Source: Tepidibacter hydrothermalis (GTDB lineage: Bacteria; Bacillota; Clostridia; Peptostreptococcales; Peptostreptococcaceae). Taken from it: a stretch of 64,000 nucleotides of DNA. The DNA is taken from assembly GCF_029542625.1 (NCBI RefSeq), contig NZ_CP120733.1, positions 124,001 to 188,000 of the forward strand, given 5' to 3'. Shown here piece by piece: positions 35,131 to 47,512 of the stretch. The position numbers were made by a program, and so were the translations under genes. Numbering within the stretch: position 1 is the first letter of the stretch; every line of letters starts with the position of its first letter. Under the pieces are notes generated by a model. The model was not told the origin of the DNA. It made no database searches and saw only the letters and a list, made by a program, of their open reading frames with translations.

Positions 35131-36168
35131 ATGAGTCAGATTATTATTGCGATTGTTCTATCGTTTGGAATATCTTATTTTTCAACGCCACTTGCGATTA
35201 AACTAGCACATAAAATAGGAGCTATAGATATACCAAAGGATGATAGAAGAGTACATAAAGAACCTATACCAAGACTTGGTGGTATTGCAATATTCTTGGG
35301 ATTTTTTATAACTAGTATTTTTATTGTACATATAGACAAACAGATAATAGGTATATTACTTGGAAGTCTTGTTATAGTAGGAATGGGTATAATCGATGAT
35401 TTAAATGAAATTGGAGCAAAGACAAAACTTTTAGGGCAGTTAATAGCAGCTGGAATAGTTGTTTCTTGCGGAGTTAGAGTTGAATGGGTTACAAATCCAT
35501 TTACTCAAAGTGGAATAACTCAACTTAGCTTAATATTGTCTGTTCCTGTGACTATATTTTGGATAGTTGGAATAACTAATACTGTTAACTTGATAGATGG
35601 ACTTGATGGGCTTGCAGCTGGAGTGTCTGCAATAGCTGCTATCACTCTTGCGTTTGTAGCGTTTGTTAATGATCAACAAACATCAGCAGTGTTGTTAGTA
35701 TGTTTGGCTGGATCTGCTATTGGATTTTTACCTTACAATTTCAATCCTGCAAAAATATTCATGGGAGATACTGGATCTTTATTTTTAGGATATATACTAG
35801 CTGTTGTATCTATACAAGGAGCTATAAAGTCAGCAGCAGCTCTTGCGATATTTATACCAATACTAGCTCTAGGTATACCTATATTTGATACGACATTTGC
35901 CATAATAAGAAGAAAACTAAGTGGAAGACCTATAATGCAGGCTGATAAAGGGCACCTTCATCATAGGCTTTTAAGCAAGGGATTATCTCAAAGAAAAACT
36001 GTACTTATATTATATGGAATAAGTTTATTCTTAGGAATTAGTGCTGTTTTAATATCTGAGAGTAATTTCTTTGAATCAACTATTATACTTATATTAGATG
36101 CACTATTTATATACTATGGAATAGTTAGGTTGAAGCTTTTATCACCAGAAGATAGCGAACTGAAATAG
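35131..36168 (+). CDS. tagO: Undecaprenyl-phosphate N-acetylglucosaminyl 1-phosphate transferase (TagO/WecA-like)
   Basis: The product has 345 residues with about 10-11 membrane segments. The family's cytoplasmic motifs are all present: [15 protein letters not shown] (about 38), [18 protein letters not shown] (about 86), [12 protein letters not shown] (about 151), [10 protein letters not shown] (about 213) and the HIHH-like KGHLHHRLL (about 277). It starts wall-polymer synthesis by moving GlcNAc-1-P to the lipid carrier. It is 11 bases before the UDP-GlcNAc epimerase gene. Confidence 0.92.
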   Translation: MSQIIIAIVLSFGISYFSTPLAIKLAHKIGAIDIPKDDRRVHKEPIPRLGGIAIFLGFFITSIFIVHIDKQIIGILLGSLVIVGMGIIDDLNEIGAKTKLLGQLIAAGIVVSCGVRVEWVTNPFTQSGITQLSLILSVPVTIFWIVGITNTVNLIDGLDGLAAGVSAIAAITLAFVAFVNDQQTSAVLLVCLAGSAIGFLPYNFNPAKIFMGDTGSLFLGYILAVVSIQGAIKSAAALAIFIPILALGIPIFDTTFAIIRRKLSGRPIMQADKGHLHHRLLSKGLSQRKTVLILYGISLFLGISAVLISESNFFESTIILILDALFIYYGIVRLKLLSPEDSELK

Positions 36169-36179
36169 GGGGATTTGAA

Positions 36180-37325
36180 ATGAACAAAATCAAAGTTATG
36201 ACTGTATTTGGAACAAGACCAGAAGCTATAAAAATGGCACCTTTAGTAAAAAAAATGGAGCAAAATGAAAAAATAGAGTCTATAGTTTGTGTAACTGCAC
36301 AACATAGAGAAATGTTAGATAGAGTACTTGAAATATTTGATATAGAGCCTAAATACGACTTGAATATTATGAAACATGGTCAAACTATAACAGATGTTAC
36401 TAATAGAGTTTTAAAGGAACTTGAAAGCGTAATAGCTAATGATAGACCGGATATTTTATTGGTTCATGGAGATACTACAACTACTTTTTCAGCTTCTTTA
36501 GCAGCTTTTTACAATAAAGTTCCAGTGGGACATGTAGAAGCTGGACTTAGAAGTGGAAATATATACTCTCCTTATCCGGAGGAAATGAATAGAAAACTTA
36601 CAGGTATGATATCATCTATTCACTTTGCTCCTACTGTAGGAAATAAAGCCAATCTATTAAGAGAAAATGTAGATGAGGATAAAATATGTATAACTGGAAA
36701 TACTGTTATAGATGCTCTTTTATCTGTAATAGATGAAGATTATAAGTTTAACAACAAGGACATAGATGATATAGACTACAACAATAATAAAGTTATACTT
36801 TTGACTTGTCATAGAAGAGAAAACTGGGGCAAGCCTATGGAAGATATATTTAAAGCAATTAAAAGAGTAGTTCAAGATAATGAAAATATAGAGGTAATAT
36901 TCCCAATGCACTTGAATCCAAAAGTTAGAGAGTGTGCAAGAAGCATAATGGGAGATATGGACAAGATACACCTTATAGAGCCTCTAGATTATGAACCTTT
37001 TGCAAATTTAATGAATAAAGTAGATATAATCCTTACTGATTCTGGAGGAATCCAAGAAGAAGCTCCAGCTATTGGAAAACCTGTTTTAGTACTTAGAAAT
37101 GAAACAGAAAGACCAGAGGCTGTTGAAGCTGGAACTGCAAGAGTTGTAGGTGTTGATGAAGAGACAGTCTATAATGAGACAAATCTTCTTATAAGAGATG
37201 AAAATGAATACTCTAAAATGTCTAATGCGGTAAATCCATATGGTGATGGTAAGGCTTGTGACAGAATAATTGAGTATTTGATAACGAATTATGGAGCAAA
37301 TGTTGGGAAAATGAAGAATTCTTAA
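36180..37325 (+). CDS. wecB: UDP-N-acetylglucosamine 2-epimerase (non-hydrolysing)
   Basis: The product has 381 residues: FGTRPEAIKMAPLV (about 10), HGDTTTTFSASLAAFY (about 93), HVEAGLRSGNIYSPYPEE (about 119) and DSGGIQEEAPAIGKPVLV (about 288) are signature stretches. It makes UDP-ManNAc for teichoic acid linkage units or surface polysaccharide, fitting the TagO-like neighbour. AGGGGG stands before the ATG. The pair precedes the ATP synthase operon, a usual clostridial order. Confidence 0.95.
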   Translation: MNKIKVMTVFGTRPEAIKMAPLVKKMEQNEKIESIVCVTAQHREMLDRVLEIFDIEPKYDLNIMKHGQTITDVTNRVLKELESVIANDRPDILLVHGDTTTTFSASLAAFYNKVPVGHVEAGLRSGNIYSPYPEEMNRKLTGMISSIHFAPTVGNKANLLRENVDEDKICITGNTVIDALLSVIDEDYKFNNKDIDDIDYNNNKVILLTCHRRENWGKPMEDIFKAIKRVVQDNENIEVIFPMHLNPKVRECARSIMGDMDKIHLIEPLDYEPFANLMNKVDIILTDSGGIQEEAPAIGKPVLVLRNETERPEAVEAGTARVVGVDEETVYNETNLLIRDENEYSKMSNAVNPYGDGKACDRIIEYLITNYGANVGKMKNS

Positions 37326-37386
37326 GTTAATAATCAGAAATGACTGAATTTGGCCTAGGAAAAAGATTTCATTATATTTGATTTTT

Positions 37387-37423
37387 AATCCGCCGGAATA
37401 TATAATGTATATATGGGCGGATT
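37387..37423 (+). terminator. Hairpin behind wecB
   Basis: AATCCGCC / GGCGGATT with an AT-rich inner palindrome. A T tract lies on the 5' side (so better for the minus strand) and none on the 3' side; a role as the end of the tagO-wecB unit is likely but not proven. Confidence 0.5.
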
Positions 37424-37476
37424 CTATCCCAAATATATTAAAAATTTAGATTTATGAAATTGGGAAAATGTTTTCA

Positions 37477-37506
37477 TTGAAAATTGTGTCAGATATAGTA
37501 TATAAT
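37477..37506 (+). promoter_or_regulatory. Sigma-A promoter of the ATP synthase operon
   Basis: TTGAAA (37477-37482), 18-base spacer, TATAAT (37501-37506), about 90 bases before the first gene of the operon. Confidence 0.7.
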
Positions 37507-37594
37507 CTTGATTAAAAGATAATTTAAATCAACTATATTATACATATTAGTTTTAAAATTAACAAAATTCGACGAGATATAGGGGAACGAAGCT

Positions 37595-37825
37595 ATGAGT
37601 AAAAAAAATAAATGGCTGGAGGCTTTAACTTATTTGGGTCTAGTATCTCAAATAGGTGTATATATGGTAGTTCCAATCCTTGTATGTGGTTTTCTGGGAG
37701 GGGTAATAGACAGAAAATTCAATACGGGACATGTTTTTTTTATAATATTCATCGTTTTAGGTATTGGAGCAGGTTTTATCAATGCATATAAACTATCTAT
37801 ATCGGTTATAAAAAAAAGGAAGTGA
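37595..37825 (+). CDS. atpZ: AtpZ/AtpI-family protein (ATPase gene 1 type)
   Basis: The product has 76 residues with two hydrophobic segments (about 15-37 and 45-68) joined by GGVIDRKFNTGHVF, the layout of the small AtpZ family coded at the head of Na+-type and some H+-type ATP synthase operons. Members are linked to Ca2+/Mg2+ transport or to c-ring assembly. It lies 4 bases before the next operon gene. Confidence 0.8.
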   Translation: MSKKNKWLEALTYLGLVSQIGVYMVVPILVCGFLGGVIDRKFNTGHVFFIIFIVLGIGAGFINAYKLSISVIKKRK

Positions 37826-37829
37826 TCCT

Positions 37830-38222
37830 TTGAAAACGACATTAGACATGTTTTTTAATATAGTAAAAGTGATGATTGTAGTATTTGTACTTATAATCAT
37901 TGTTGCTTTTTTAACAGGTGCTTTTTCGAAGGAACTTTTATGTGGTCTTGCATTTGGCAGTATTTTTTCAATATTAAATCTTAGACTTTTGTCACTTACA
38001 TTGGAAAAAGCTGTAACTATGCATCCTGGGAATGCTCAGGGGTATGTTCTTTCAAGATATATTATACGATTCATATTGTCTGCTGTGGTGCTCGCTATAT
38101 CTTTTAAAGCACCGTATATAAATGCTATTGGAACCATTATAGGTTTACTTTTACCGAAGATTACTATATTGATTGTAAATCTATTTGGCATAGAAAAAAT
38201 AATTAAAGGAAAGGAGGCGTAA
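37830..38222 (+). CDS. atpI: ATP synthase subunit I (AtpI)
   Basis: The product has 130 residues with four hydrophobic segments and a family-typical GLAFGSIFSILNLRLL (about 38). AtpI helps build the c-ring. TTG at 37830 follows AAGGAAGTGATCC. It is directly before atpB. Confidence 0.82.
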   Translation: MKTTLDMFFNIVKVMIVVFVLIIIVAFLTGAFSKELLCGLAFGSIFSILNLRLLSLTLEKAVTMHPGNAQGYVLSRYIIRFILSAVVLAISFKAPYINAIGTIIGLLLPKITILIVNLFGIEKIIKGKEA

Positions 38223-38223
38223 T

Positions 38224-38925
38224 ATGAATCTAGGACCTAAAATTATATTTACAATACCTGGTCTTAATATACCAATCAGTGAGACTGTAACTACAACATG
38301 GGCTATTATGATTGGGCTTACATTGTTTGCTTACTTTGGAACTAGAAAGCTTGAGAAAGTTCCAAGGGGATTTCAAGTTATCATTGAAGCTATTGTAGGT
38401 GGATTAAATTCTATAGTCAAACAAACTATGGGAGAAGATAAAGTAAGATTCGCTCCTTATATAGGAAGTTTATTCTTATTTTTTGCTTGTTCAAACTTAG
38501 TAACTTTGACAGGTCTTTTTGGTAAATCTCCAACAACTGACCTTAATACTACTTTAGCTTGGGCTCTTATAACATTCTTTATGATTCACTATAATGGAGT
38601 TAAGAGTAAAGGTTTAGGAGGGTATTTAAAAGGATTCTTAGATCCAATACCAGCTATGTTACCTATGAATATAATTGGAGAGCTTGCAACTCCAATATCA
38701 TTAAGTTTCCGTCCTTTTGGTAATATATTGGGTGGATCGGTTATTATGGCACTTTTATATCAATTCTTTGGATATTTAAGTGGATTAATAGGATTACCAA
38801 TTCCTGTTTTAGGAGTAGGTATACCAGCAGTACTTCATATTTATTTTGATTTATTCTCAGGAATACTTCAATCGTTTATATTTATAATGCTTACAATGGT
38901 TTTTGTTTCAAATGCAATAGATTAA
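38224..38925 (+). CDS. atpB: ATP synthase subunit a
   Basis: The product has 233 residues with five to six membrane helices. The essential Arg is in ISLSFRPFGNILGGSVIM (about 158-162). Subunit a forms the ion half-channels against the c-ring. AAAGGAGG stands before the ATG. Confidence 0.95.
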   Translation: MNLGPKIIFTIPGLNIPISETVTTTWAIMIGLTLFAYFGTRKLEKVPRGFQVIIEAIVGGLNSIVKQTMGEDKVRFAPYIGSLFLFFACSNLVTLTGLFGKSPTTDLNTTLAWALITFFMIHYNGVKSKGLGGYLKGFLDPIPAMLPMNIIGELATPISLSFRPFGNILGGSVIMALLYQFFGYLSGLIGLPIPVLGVGIPAVLHIYFDLFSGILQSFIFIMLTMVFVSNAID

Positions 38926-38958
38926 AAGTTATATAAGGAATACATAAAAAATGATTAG

Positions 38959-39234
<276 letters not shown>

Positions 39235-39301
39235 TATTAGGAGATGCAATCCATCTCCTGATTCTAAAAATTGATAATGGATTGAAAGGAGGACTAAATA
39301 A

Positions 39302-39801
39302 ATGCAAATATTTCAAAATATAGTTAACATAGATATGCAGATGGCTATACAAATAGTAAATACTATCATAATGTATTTGATACTTAAAAAATTATTATTT
39401 AAGCCAGTTACAGAATTTATGGCAAATAGAACTGCTGAAGTTGAAGGCTCTTATAAAGATGCAGAAGAAGCAGTTAAAAAAGGTGAAGAACTTAAAGCTG
39501 AATATGAAGCAAAAATAAATTCAGCTAAAGAAGAAGCTCAGGAAATAGTTAAAAATGGTTCAAAGAGAGCTGAGGAAAGAGCAGATGAAATAATCAAATC
39601 AGCTCAAGAAGAAACAGTTCAACTAAAAGAAAGAGCTAATAGAGAGATTCAAAGAGAAAAGCAAAAAGTTATGAATGAGCTTAAAGATGATATATCATCT
39701 CTAGCAATTTTAGCGGCTTCTAAAATCATAGAAACTGATGTAGATGAAGCTAAGCATGAGAAATTGATAGGAGATTTTATAGAAGAGGTAGGCGAAGCTA
39801 A

Positions 39802-39814
<13 letters not shown>
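39302..39814 (+). CDS. atpF: ATP synthase subunit b
   Basis: The product has 170 residues: a single N-terminal membrane helix (about 12-30), then a long charged coiled coil ([18 protein letters not shown] and onward) forming the peripheral stalk. The gene ends 13 bases inside atpH, which points to translational coupling. Confidence 0.93.
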
Positions 39815-41863
<2,049 letters not shown>

Positions 41864-41890
41864 TCCTCTTTAAACAGGAGGTGAAATAGT

Positions 41891-42736
41891 ATGGCTGGAA
41901 TGAAGGATATTAAAAGACGTATCAAAAGTGTTGGTAACACGAAGCAAATAACTAAAGCTATGGAGCTTGTTTCATCAGCTAAATTGAAAAGAGCTAAACA
42001 ACAAGCACAAGCTACTAAGCCATATTTTGAAACTCTTTACGCTACTATAGAAAAGATAGCTAAGAGTGCAAAGGGAGTTCAAAGTGTTTTCTTAGAGCAA
42101 AGAGATGCTTCTAGCAAATGCTATATTGTTATAGCAGGAGATAGAGGACTTGCTGGTGGATACAACTCAAACGTCTTAAAAACTGCAGTAAACCATATGG
42201 AACAAAAACAAGAGAGTGTTATAGCTATTGGTAAAAAGTCTATAGATTTCTTTAACAAAAGAGGCTATAATATTTTAGATAAATTTACTGGAGTTGAAGA
42301 TTTAACTTATACAGATGCTAGAAAAGTTGCAAATATTGCACTTGAAGCATATGAAAAAGGAGATATAAACGAGGTATATCTTGTTTATACTAAATTTGAA
42401 TCTACATTAACTCAAACTCCAGAAGTATTAAAATTACTTCCTCTTTCTTTTGAAGAAGATAAAGAAACTACAAAGGGAGAAATGATTGAGTTTGATCCAG
42501 GTGAAGAAGAAGTACTTGAGTATTTAGTTCCTAAGTTTATGGAAGGATCTATATATGGAGGTATAGCTGAATCTTCTGCATCAGAACAAGGAGCTAGAAG
42601 AACTGCTATGCAATCTGCTACTGATAATGCAGATGAGATGATCTCTAAATTAGAATTACAATACAATAGAGCAAGACAAGCATCTATAACTCAAGAGATA
42701 TCAGAGATAGTTGCAGGTTCAGAGGCGTTAAAATAA
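41891..42736 (+). CDS. atpG: ATP synthase subunit gamma
   Basis: The product has 281 residues. N-terminal helix MKDIKRRIKSVGNTKQITKAM and the C-terminal MISKLELQYNRARQASITQE form the rotor shaft. AGGAGGTG stands before the ATG. Confidence 0.95.
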   Translation: MAGMKDIKRRIKSVGNTKQITKAMELVSSAKLKRAKQQAQATKPYFETLYATIEKIAKSAKGVQSVFLEQRDASSKCYIVIAGDRGLAGGYNSNVLKTAVNHMEQKQESVIAIGKKSIDFFNKRGYNILDKFTGVEDLTYTDARKVANIALEAYEKGDINEVYLVYTKFESTLTQTPEVLKLLPLSFEEDKETTKGEMIEFDPGEEEVLEYLVPKFMEGSIYGGIAESSASEQGARRTAMQSATDNADEMISKLELQYNRARQASITQEISEIVAGSEALK

Positions 42737-44146
<1,410 letters not shown>

Positions 44147-44152
44147 ATAAAC

Positions 44153-44557
44153 ATGGCAGGAGAATTTTCTGTAGAAATAGTGACTCCCGATAAAAAGTTT
44201 TTTGAAGGAACTACTGAAATGGTAGTTGTTAGAACTATAAATGGTGATGTAGGTATACTTAAGAACCATGCAAGTTACGTTGCACCACTTGATATAGGGT
44301 TATTAAAACTTAAAAAAGATGGTTCATTTAGAGAGGCAACTGTTGCAGGTGGTTTTATACAGGTTGATAAGGAAAAAACTACTATATTAACAGAAGCAGC
44401 TGAATGGGCTGATCAAATAGATGTACAAAGAGCTAATAAAGCTAAAGAAGAAGCTGAAGGAAAAATTAAATCTGCTGATGAAAAAGAAGCTAAGCTTGCA
44501 AAGGTAGATCTTAAAAAAGCGATTAATAGAATTGAGGCTTCAAATAAAAGAGACTAG
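44153..44557 (+). CDS. atpC: ATP synthase subunit epsilon
   Basis: The product has 134 residues: an N-terminal beta sandwich (VEIVTPDKKFFEG, NGDVGILKNHASYVAPL) and two C-terminal helices rich in Lys and Glu that can inhibit the rotor. Its stop overlaps the stop of the convergent lipoprotein gene by 4 bases. Confidence 0.95.
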   Translation: MAGEFSVEIVTPDKKFFEGTTEMVVVRTINGDVGILKNHASYVAPLDIGLLKLKKDGSFREATVAGGFIQVDKEKTTILTEAAEWADQIDVQRANKAKEEAEGKIKSADEKEAKLAKVDLKKAINRIEASNKRD

Positions 44558-44576
44558 TTTTCACTAGTCTCTTTTT
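44546..44576. terminator. Bidirectional terminator between atpC and lipoprotein gene
   Basis: AAAAGAGACTAG / CTAGTCTCTTTT with flanking A and T runs. It overlaps the last codons of both convergent genes. Confidence 0.88.
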
Positions 44577-45492
44577 GTATGAATTCATTTAAATTAGAGA
44601 TAACTATAGGTGCATTTATCTGCACTAATTTTAAATTTTTATTTTCAATTGATTTTTCAAGAGATTGAATTGAGTATTTAAGTTTTGCGAATTTTTCTTT
44701 TTCTTTAGAATAAATTTCAGTTTTTGAAGTTAGAAGTTCAGAGATACTAGTTACTGATTTTAGTGCTTCTTCATAATTTTCCATATCAGATAAAAGTACT
44801 GCCTTTCTTACAGAATATTTTGCAATATCTATATCATTGTTTGTAAAGGTTTTAAAGTATTGTCTGAAAGAGGATAAATACTTAGTCATATTATTACAAT
44901 ACACTATTGAATCGAATATATTGTATTGTCCTATTGAATCTGTTAATGAGTTTAAATTTGTTTCGAAATTTTTAATGTACTCATCATCAGCAGAAATTTC
45001 GCTCATACCTGCTTGAAGGCTATTCCAATCTTTGTGAATATTAACTAAATCTTTATTTATATCAAGCCAGTATTCTTCTAGTTTGAATTTTAACGGTTCT
45101 TTTTCTAGTTTATTTAGGTCTTCTACATCCTCAGCTAATAGAGATGGATATATGCATGTATCAACTATATGGCTAGATAATTTGACTTTGTCTTTTTCCA
45201 TGTCTTCGGGTGTTTTTAGTTTATCTTTTTCTGGCAATCTAGATTCACTTATTGAAGCTAGTTCTTTTTCTTTTTGAAATGATATTTCCATTAGTTTGTT
45301 CCTTGTTTCAAGAGCATTGTTAATACTTGGCATCAAATCTATTTTAGCCATTATAGTTAATAGATTATCTTGCAATGTTTGCAACGTTTTTGGCTCTTTA
45401 GGAAGAGTACTTTCAGATGGTTTTTCTTCTGGTTTTGCACATCCGCTTAGGATAAGTACGAAAAATAGTAGTATACTTATAGTTTTTCTCAT
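44554..45492 (-). CDS. Predicted lipoprotein, helical, unknown function
   Basis: The product has 312 residues. A signal peptide ends in the lipobox LILSGC (Cys about 18). The mature protein is nearly all helical, with Lys/Glu/Leu-rich stretches and no motif I recognise (NKLMEISFQKEKELAS, KYLSSFRQYFKTF, SELLTSKTEIYSKEKEK). It may be an extracytoplasmic helical bundle. It is a single minus-strand gene with a good ribosome site, and its last codons lie in the atpC terminator. Confidence 0.68.
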   Translation of the reverse strand: MRKTISILLFFVLILSGCAKPEEKPSESTLPKEPKTLQTLQDNLLTIMAKIDLMPSINNALETRNKLMEISFQKEKELASISESRLPEKDKLKTPEDMEKDKVKLSSHIVDTCIYPSLLAEDVEDLNKLEKEPLKFKLEEYWLDINKDLVNIHKDWNSLQAGMSEISADDEYIKNFETNLNSLTDSIGQYNIFDSIVYCNNMTKYLSSFRQYFKTFTNNDIDIAKYSVRKAVLLSDMENYEEALKSVTSISELLTSKTEIYSKEKEKFAKLKYSIQSLEKSIENKNLKLVQINAPIVISNLNEFIQKETSEN

Positions 45493-45715
45493 AAAATCAC
45501 CTCATGAAATTATTTTTTCCAAACACTAAAAAATAATTCAAAAGATTCATTGACTTGATATATTTTATCTAGTAAATTTTTATATATAAGATAAGTTGCA
45601 TTTTAATTTTAATTATTAAAATATTAATTTGTGTGAAATCCAAAAAATAAGTTAAAATAAAAGCTCAATTTGAATTAGTTTTTGCTTTATTTTAACTATA
45701 TTATCTAAAAAAAGG
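45493..45715. other. Gap with no gene seen
   Basis: It is AT-rich, and must hold the promoter of the minus-strand lipoprotein gene at its left end. I see no clear promoter or hairpin in the middle. Confidence 0.35.
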
Positions 45716-45723
45716 GAATAATA

Positions 45724-45868
45724 TAAAGTGAAACTTAATTCAGATGAAGTTTTTATTCCATCTGAATTTCTAGTTGCGTAAGTGCCCTGTGGGTAAACTA
45801 ATCCAGAAGCTGTAGAATTCTTAGCTTTCGGATAAATTAGTTTAAGAGATAAATTTTCAGATAAGGGA
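45724..45868 (+). ncRNA. Structured leader or small RNA of unknown type
   Basis: Two strong stems follow one another: AATTCAGATG/CATCTGAATT (about 45738-45772), and AAACTAATCC ... GGATAAATTAGTTT enclosing AGAAGCT/AGCTTTC (about 45796-45852). A TTGCGTAAGTGCCCTGTGGG linker lies between them. No T run follows. It begins with ATAAAGTGAAACTTAATT, also found before pepD at about 11950, and ends at the ribosome site of the coiled-coil gene. I cannot match it to a riboswitch class by eye. Confidence 0.55.
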
Positions 45869-45881
45869 AGGTTGGAAAAAT

Positions 45882-46496
45882 ATGATATTTGGGAATAATA
45901 AACTAGATATGAATTTGATTGAGGAAACAGTAAAAAAAAATAAAGTTCCTGTATTAGTTCAATATGAGCCGTTTAAAGAGCTTATTAAAATGGAATCAAA
46001 TGATTCAATATCTAAACAGGTTAAAGAGTTAAATGAGTTGATAAAAGAGAAAAACATGATTGAAAAACAACTTTTAGATCTTCAGGCAAAAAAGCCTAAG
46101 TTGATGGCTAAGATAATATATATGTCAAATGAAGTAAATGAGAATAAAAATATAAATGCGGAGCAGGAACTAGACAGATTAAAACAGGAAATGGAAGATA
46201 TAAATAATAATATAGATATGATATTTGAAAAATTAGAAGATATGCCTATGCTTATAAAAGAAAAGAATTTAAATCTTTTGAGAGAGACGGTAAAGCATTC
46301 GTATGAGAGAATAAATAAAGGGGAATCAAACCTTTCTGATGTTAATGATAAGATAACAAAGCTTAGAAAAGAATTAGATGAACTTAGGATAAATAAGGAA
46401 AAAGAAGAAGAAAGAGTAAATAGCACTTATCAATTTATACATGCAATACTAGGCCATAAGGATATGGAAAAATTAGATAGTAATTTCTTGAAATAG
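45882..46496 (+). CDS. Coiled-coil hypothetical protein
   Basis: The product has 204 residues with heptad patterns over most of its length (ELIKEKNMIEKQLLDLQAKK, EQELDRLKQEMEDINNNIDM, KITKLRKELDELRINKEKEE). The first 25 residues (NNKLDMNLIEETVKKNKVP) may form a small separate part. It has no Cys, signal peptide or membrane helix. It is a single gene between a structured leader and a terminator. The role is unknown; a structural or scaffolding part is inference. Confidence 0.65.
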   Translation: MIFGNNKLDMNLIEETVKKNKVPVLVQYEPFKELIKMESNDSISKQVKELNELIKEKNMIEKQLLDLQAKKPKLMAKIIYMSNEVNENKNINAEQELDRLKQEMEDINNNIDMIFEKLEDMPMLIKEKNLNLLRETVKHSYERINKGESNLSDVNDKITKLRKELDELRINKEKEEERVNSTYQFIHAILGHKDMEKLDSNFLK

Positions 46497-46501
46497 TAAG
46501 T

Positions 46502-46530
46502 AAAAAAGTAGCTTTAAGCTACTTTTTTTT
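46502..46530 (+). terminator. Intrinsic terminator
   Basis: AAAAAAGTAGC / GCTACTTTTTT with loop TTTAA starts right after the stop of the coiled-coil gene. Confidence 0.88.
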
Positions 46531-46626
46531 GTTATTAAGCATTATACATTTTAAGATAAAATACATCGTAATATATGAGATTATGAAATAATTATACAAT
46601 AAAACTTGTTAAATATAGAAAAAAAT

Positions 46627-46655
46627 TTGATTTAATGTTAATTTTGTGTGATAAT
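46627..46655 (+). promoter_or_regulatory. Sigma-A promoter of the iclR gene
   Basis: TTGATT (46627-46632), 17-base spacer, GATAAT (46650-46655), 36 bases before the start codon. Confidence 0.6.
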
Positions 46656-46690
46656 ATTTTGACATAGTTTTTAAGGAGGAGGGACTTAGA

Positions 46691-47467
46691 ATGAAAGATA
46701 TAATAAATTCTATAGATAGAGCTTTAGATATTCTAATGTTGCTATACTATGAACAAAATGAACTGGGTGTTACAGAAATTAGTAAGGCCATAGATATATC
46801 TAAAAGTACTGTACATAGAACTTTGGCTACTCTAGAAAATAAAGGATTCGTACAGCAAAATCCATCAAATGGGAAGTATTGGTTGGGTATAAAATTATAT
46901 GCATTAGGAACTTTAGCAGGAGAAAAGATGTTTTTTAAAAATGCTATAAAACCGTATATAAAAGAATTATCTAAAAAGTTTAATGAGGTTGTAAATGTAT
47001 CTATATTAGATAATAGCAATGAAGGACTTCCGAAGACAATTTTAATTTTAAGGGAAGAACCTAAAAATAAAAGATTTAAACTCAATCCTCGTATAGGATC
47101 TAGTAGTGTGGTTTATAATTCAGCCGTAGGAAAGTGTCTGCTGGCTTTTTCTCCAAATACAAAAGAGTTGTTAGAACCATATAGAGGCAGTAAATTGAAT
47201 ATGTATACAAAAAATACTATAAGAAGTGTAGATGAATTATTAGAACATTTGAAAGTAGTCAAGCGAGAAGGATATTCTATAGATGATGAGGAAGCTGAGA
47301 TAGGGCTTACTTGTATTGCAGCTCCTATAATGGATACTAGAAATCAGGATGCAATAGCTGCTATAAGTTTATCTGGACTTACTTCTAAAATGAATGATAT
47401 AGGGCTTGAAAAAATAATTGAAGAAGTTAAAGAAACTGCTGATAGAATATCTAGTATATTGAGTTAA
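46691..47467 (+). CDS. IclR-family transcriptional regulator
   Basis: The product has 258 residues. The N-terminal winged helix is LGVTEISKAIDISKSTVHRT (about 20), and the effector domain begins near residue 80 with the family-typical YNSAVGKCLLAFSP (about 138), GYSIDDEEAEIGLTCIAAPI (about 195) and AAISLSG. IclR proteins mostly control catabolic operons for small organic or aromatic acids. It is followed after 45 bases by an NhaC-type carrier and then the molybdenum enzyme operon, its likely targets. Confidence 0.92.
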   Translation: MKDIINSIDRALDILMLLYYEQNELGVTEISKAIDISKSTVHRTLATLENKGFVQQNPSNGKYWLGIKLYALGTLAGEKMFFKNAIKPYIKELSKKFNEVVNVSILDNSNEGLPKTILILREEPKNKRFKLNPRIGSSSVVYNSAVGKCLLAFSPNTKELLEPYRGSKLNMYTKNTIRSVDELLEHLKVVKREGYSIDDEEAEIGLTCIAAPIMDTRNQDAIAAISLSGLTSKMNDIGLEKIIEEVKETADRISSILS

Positions 47468-47512
47468 AATATACTGGTTTTATTATATAAAAATTATAAT
47501 AGGGGGATATTT

